Of a DNA stretch of 64,000 nucleotides, positions 60,766-64,000 are shown in pieces. Position numbers and translations under genes: made by a program. Numbering within the stretch: the stretch's first letter is position 1; each line of letters starts with the position of its first letter. This stretch comes from Laetiporus sulphureus 93-53 (Eukaryota; Basidiomycota; Agaricomycetes; Polyporales; Laetiporaceae), in NCBI RefSeq assembly GCF_001632365.1, contig NW_024468548.1:263932-327931 (forward strand), given 5' to 3'. Below the pieces are notes generated by a model. It was given only the letters and a program-made list of their open reading frames with translations, searched no databases and had not been told where the DNA came from.

Positions 60766-63700
60766 TCAGACCTCTTCCCACCTGAAAGTACTGTACCATC
60801 CATTATCCCCGTCCTCCTCCGGCAAACTCATCATCGACAAATGTTGTTCGTGCGTCAGCCAAGCCGATGTCCCGAACAACCGTCCGGTATTTTCAAGCAA
60901 CTCCTCCAAAATGACCACCATGTTCTTGAGGACCTCTTGCTCTGCGAACGCATAGACCAGCGATAAACCCATTGCATACGCATCTTCCTCTCGAGCCTGT
61001 CTGATGCTATCTTGGACGTGATGCTCGAGATTCTCGAGAGCGTGCTTGGGTGAGGGTATGAATTGCGGGAGCGGCTCGCGTGCACGGAAGGCATGCTGAC
61101 ATGCGTAGAGGGTGATGCAAACGCAAGACATCTGAAGAGCAAAACAAGTAAGTCAGGATCTCCCGTCATGAAACAAACTACACCACACGTACAAATTCTC
61201 GTCGTTCGTTGAAGACTCTTGCAACAGTCTCTCTGCGGGGTATATTCTCTCTGATCTTACGCAGACCGGTCATGACGTCCAGGAATTTTTGCATGACGGT
61301 CACAGTTTGACGATAATGCGCCAAGGGTTTCTGGTCAAAGCGTCACCATATGCAAACCGTACAAGGACCTGAGGTGCTCACCGGAAGCAAACTGATTTCA
61401 TCGTGCATAGTCGTGATAAGGACAGACAGACGGTAAAGGCTGTTTCGTATCTCAAGCTCGAGCTTGAGCATCTTGTGTCGTTCCGGATGCTCGAATGCGG
61501 GCTGCTTCCGGAATATATCACTGAATAAATACGCATGAGTAAACTGGTGTGGAATCAACAGCGCTCGCACTAACTGGCCGAGAGTCATATACAGCTGGCT
61601 GAGCAAACTGAGTGTCCGACTGGTGTCGGAAAGAAACACAACCTAAGACTGAACGTTGAGAACGACGAACACTGGTAATTTCTCACGGCATACCCGGCAA
61701 TGGCGCGGAAACACCAAACTGTTCATCAACAATGCGCCAACAATACCCACTGCAATCATCAACGCCCTGATTGCAGCGAGTTCTATCGTTCCCACTTCAG
61801 CATGCTTTCGGATAGAAAATGGCATAAAATTGCGCTCACTCAAGACGGATTCAGAGGGATCAGGATCCACATACTGCGCGAAAGCGATGATCGGCAATGT
61901 AACCGCGCTATACGTTGGTGAGCGATGAGCATGAAAACCCGTCATGCTATATCTATGCTTACGCAGGGACGGCTAATGGCGTGAGGGTGGTTTTCGTTAC
62001 CATCCAGGTGAACGGAATGTCTGCAGCCTGCAATCCGCATCTTACTATCATGAAACGCCTCCACACTTAACCGTTAACACATACCGTAACCATTACCGTG
62101 AGGCCATATGGGTTCACGTGGCAGATGAGCCACGTCTGTGATACTTTCATTAGCTAAGGATAGGGAAGAGCACTGAAGCCTTCTCACAATATAAGCATAT
62201 ATGGCTGCCAGCGTGGTGCCGACCTGTCTTCAGGTCAATTCAAAGCCTTCTGCATTCCTCAAGGCAACTCACAAGGCGGAGATATCCCATCCTCCACGTA
62301 GCTCCTGTATTTGTCTCAAGAACCCATACATAACTGATCGGCGATGAGCGAAATTCAGATGGTGAATTGGCAGAACGCACCTGATCGCCATCCACTGTCC
62401 ATGCCAGGAGGAGAACCACTTGAATCCTGGACGTACCGTCAGCCGACTACACATCAAAAACATTGCAAGCATATCGATGCTTACCTCGGGAATCGGGAGG
62501 CATAAAGGCCGGAAAACATAGAATGGCAACACCAATAGCATTCTTTATCGCGTGGTGCAGATGATTTGAGTGTAACACGGCCCGGTTGACTCTCGCCGTC
62601 ATAATCCTGAATCGCAGCATCCATGGCAGCGCCCATAAATCTGCAAACGGTGCCGACAAAGACAGCCAACACGAGCGCTTCCGCTTCCGCTTGCCATCGA
62701 CGTTCTCCTTCGTCAATGTCGAGTAGCTCAATCCACTCGGCAACCGCTTCTCACCAATTGTGTACCCCATCTCAGCGAGCGCCTCGTGTGTCTCAGTGGT
62801 CGTTAGATTGACGTCCGCGTCTTCCGTCCAAGGTGTATGGTCCACACTCGCACGGATTTGCAGCGTCGCATCGCGGTCGTCACTGATAAGTGCTCGCGGA
62901 GGGACGCCCAGCCATGAAAGGCTGATGTGAGGGTACCAGAGGCGCACGTGGGACTCTTCATACTCGTTGTACATACGCTCGGCAATCTGCAGCGCTGTCC
63001 GCATTTCGTGGGCCATCTGAGTGAGACGTCAGAATCAGCACTTCAATCTAGCATCGACAGGAACTGGCAAACCTGTAAAAGCGCAATCATCGTGAGACTG
63101 CCATCGAGCACTTCCTTCGGATAATAGTCGACGTTCTTGGCCAGTGCTCTGCCTTCCAGATCCATCTCATTGAATATATTTCCGAGCCGCTCGCGCGCCT
63201 CGTTTCGCGCTTTGACCAGAGCCTGTTCCGCTACTCGTATAGAGTACTTCACGGAGCACGCCTTCAAGGAAGCGGCGCGTGCGGGATCGCCGGGCGGGAA
63301 CGAAGACTGGTCTTGATCATACGCAACGACGATCAACAGCTCTACGGAATGCATGGCGGAGATAATCGCATGCCCGAGAGACAGCGCCGGGGCTCGGATG
63401 GCGGAAATAAACTTGTCGTGCGATGGCAGCGTAGCGCGATGTCGGATGCGGTGAGCTGAAGACCGACGAGATGCAGAAGGTCGACGAGAGGAGGCCCGGC
63501 TGAAGCCGGGAGACTGGGGTTGCAAAGTAGACATTCCCCATGCCAGTTCTCGGCGAATATGCTCGACGATGCCTATCAGGGGTCGAACGGCCTTCACTAT
63601 ATGGATGTAAGATTGGGAACAAGCTATGTAATCGTGGATAGCTTACAGCTCAGCCGTCCGAGGCGCAGCTCGAACGCTGCTTGGGAGTACGTCTCATTAA

Positions 63701-64000
63701 GCATGATCGACTGTTTGAACAGCTGGTTGCGCAACGAAAGATACTCCGCGGGATCTGCAGCTATATCTTTTTGCTTTTCCCCCAAACCATTGAGGCTTAT
63801 AGATACGCATCGGGCTAGTAGAGCAAATGTTCTTGCCATCTCCCTCTCGAAACTGGAAGCGGACCATCGGAGTACGGACATGACGATAAGCAGCGCGACT
63901 AGGGCGAGGGAGGCGGGTGCGAGCGTTGCGTAGAGAAAGTACCCTGAATCAAGCAAAACTCTCTGGGTTGTGTATGAACACACATGTGATATGTCGACAT
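60766..64000 (-). CDS. BRE4/FUSC-like membrane transporter (5' partial)
   Basis: Large multi-pass protein of the aromatic-acid-exporter/FUSC superfamily, related to fungal BRE4 (brefeldin A sensitivity) and the ER-transporter 6TM-N plus DUF2421 arrangement. It reads leftward from beyond the right edge, so its start is missing. Visible parts in order are a helix (LYATLAPASLALVALLIVMS), cytosolic QSPGFSRASSRRPSASRRSS, SFPPGDPARAASLKACSVKY, AHEMRTALQIAERMYNEYEE and KRKRSCWLSLSAPFADLWAL. A second helical bundle includes AIKNAIGVAILCFPAFMPPD, WHGQWMAIRYV-like and YSAVTLPIIAFAQYVDPDPS. Then AIRALMIAVGIVGALLMNSL precedes a helical C-terminal domain, KPLAHYRQTVTVMQKFLDVM, ending NGWYSTFRWEEV with TGA at 60766-60768. 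Multi-exon. The transported compound is unknown. Confidence 0.85.

Noticed and set aside
1..64000. CRISPR arrays, integrases, biosynthetic core genes or a retrotransposon
   Set aside because: No spaced direct repeats, LTRs, reverse transcriptase, transposase, PKS, NRPS or terpene synthase motifs were seen in the frames.

Overview
The window is nuclear DNA of a filamentous basidiomycete, most likely an Agaricomycete. Most genes are broken by many short GT-AG introns (about 45-65 nt, often with a CTGAC/CTAAC-like branch site). Gene spacing is tight. The content is fungal (CCR4-NOT, V-ATPase, TRAPP, NDC80, Hook, CDC50) with agaricomycete-type extras: DUF6533 membrane proteins, a lineage-specific kinase-like protein and a decayed RecQ-like helicase. 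Coding ranges are genomic spans that include introns. Splice sites were read by eye from reading frame, GT/AG signals and family conservation; no transcript data were available.

Left third (1-18.5 kb): the 3' part of an R3H/RRM RNA-binding protein of the Pin4/Cip2 type; a broken RecQ-like helicase pseudogene; a convergent pair of mitochondrial genes (endonuclease G-type NUC1 and ribosomal protein mL46); V-ATPase subunit H, divergent from mL46; an aryl-alcohol-dehydrogenase-like aldo-keto reductase followed by a decayed fragment of a second copy; the small ribosome-associated gene TMA7, missed by simple ORF calling because it has five tiny exons; a kinase-like protein; and a secreted, probably GPI-anchored GH13 enzyme.

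Middle (18.7-42.9 kb): the CCR4-NOT scaffold NOT1; a large secreted serine hydrolase of the S9/alpha-beta type; an MFS sugar transporter; a CDC50/LEM3 flippase subunit; RNA 3'-phosphate cyclase; a Hook dynein adaptor; and the MCM-binding protein MCMBP, whose promoter carries two perfect ACGCGT boxes.

Right third (43-64 kb): two related DUF6533 membrane-protein genes in the same orientation with a gene-poor gap between them; TRAPPC13; an ING-family PHD protein; kinetochore NUF2, divergent from a full-length BLM/Sgs1-type RecQ helicase; and the 3' part of a BRE4/FUSC-like membrane transporter that runs off the right edge.

Most of the window is ordinary housekeeping sequence. I do not see a clear new multi-gene system. 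The most interesting signals are gene-level: microexons of 7, 9 and 12 nt, one with a non-canonical GC-AG intron at a catalytic motif; a GH13 enzyme lacking two active-site histidines; a RecQ with DEGH in place of DEAH; and a kinase-like protein with a possible coilin-like N-terminal domain.
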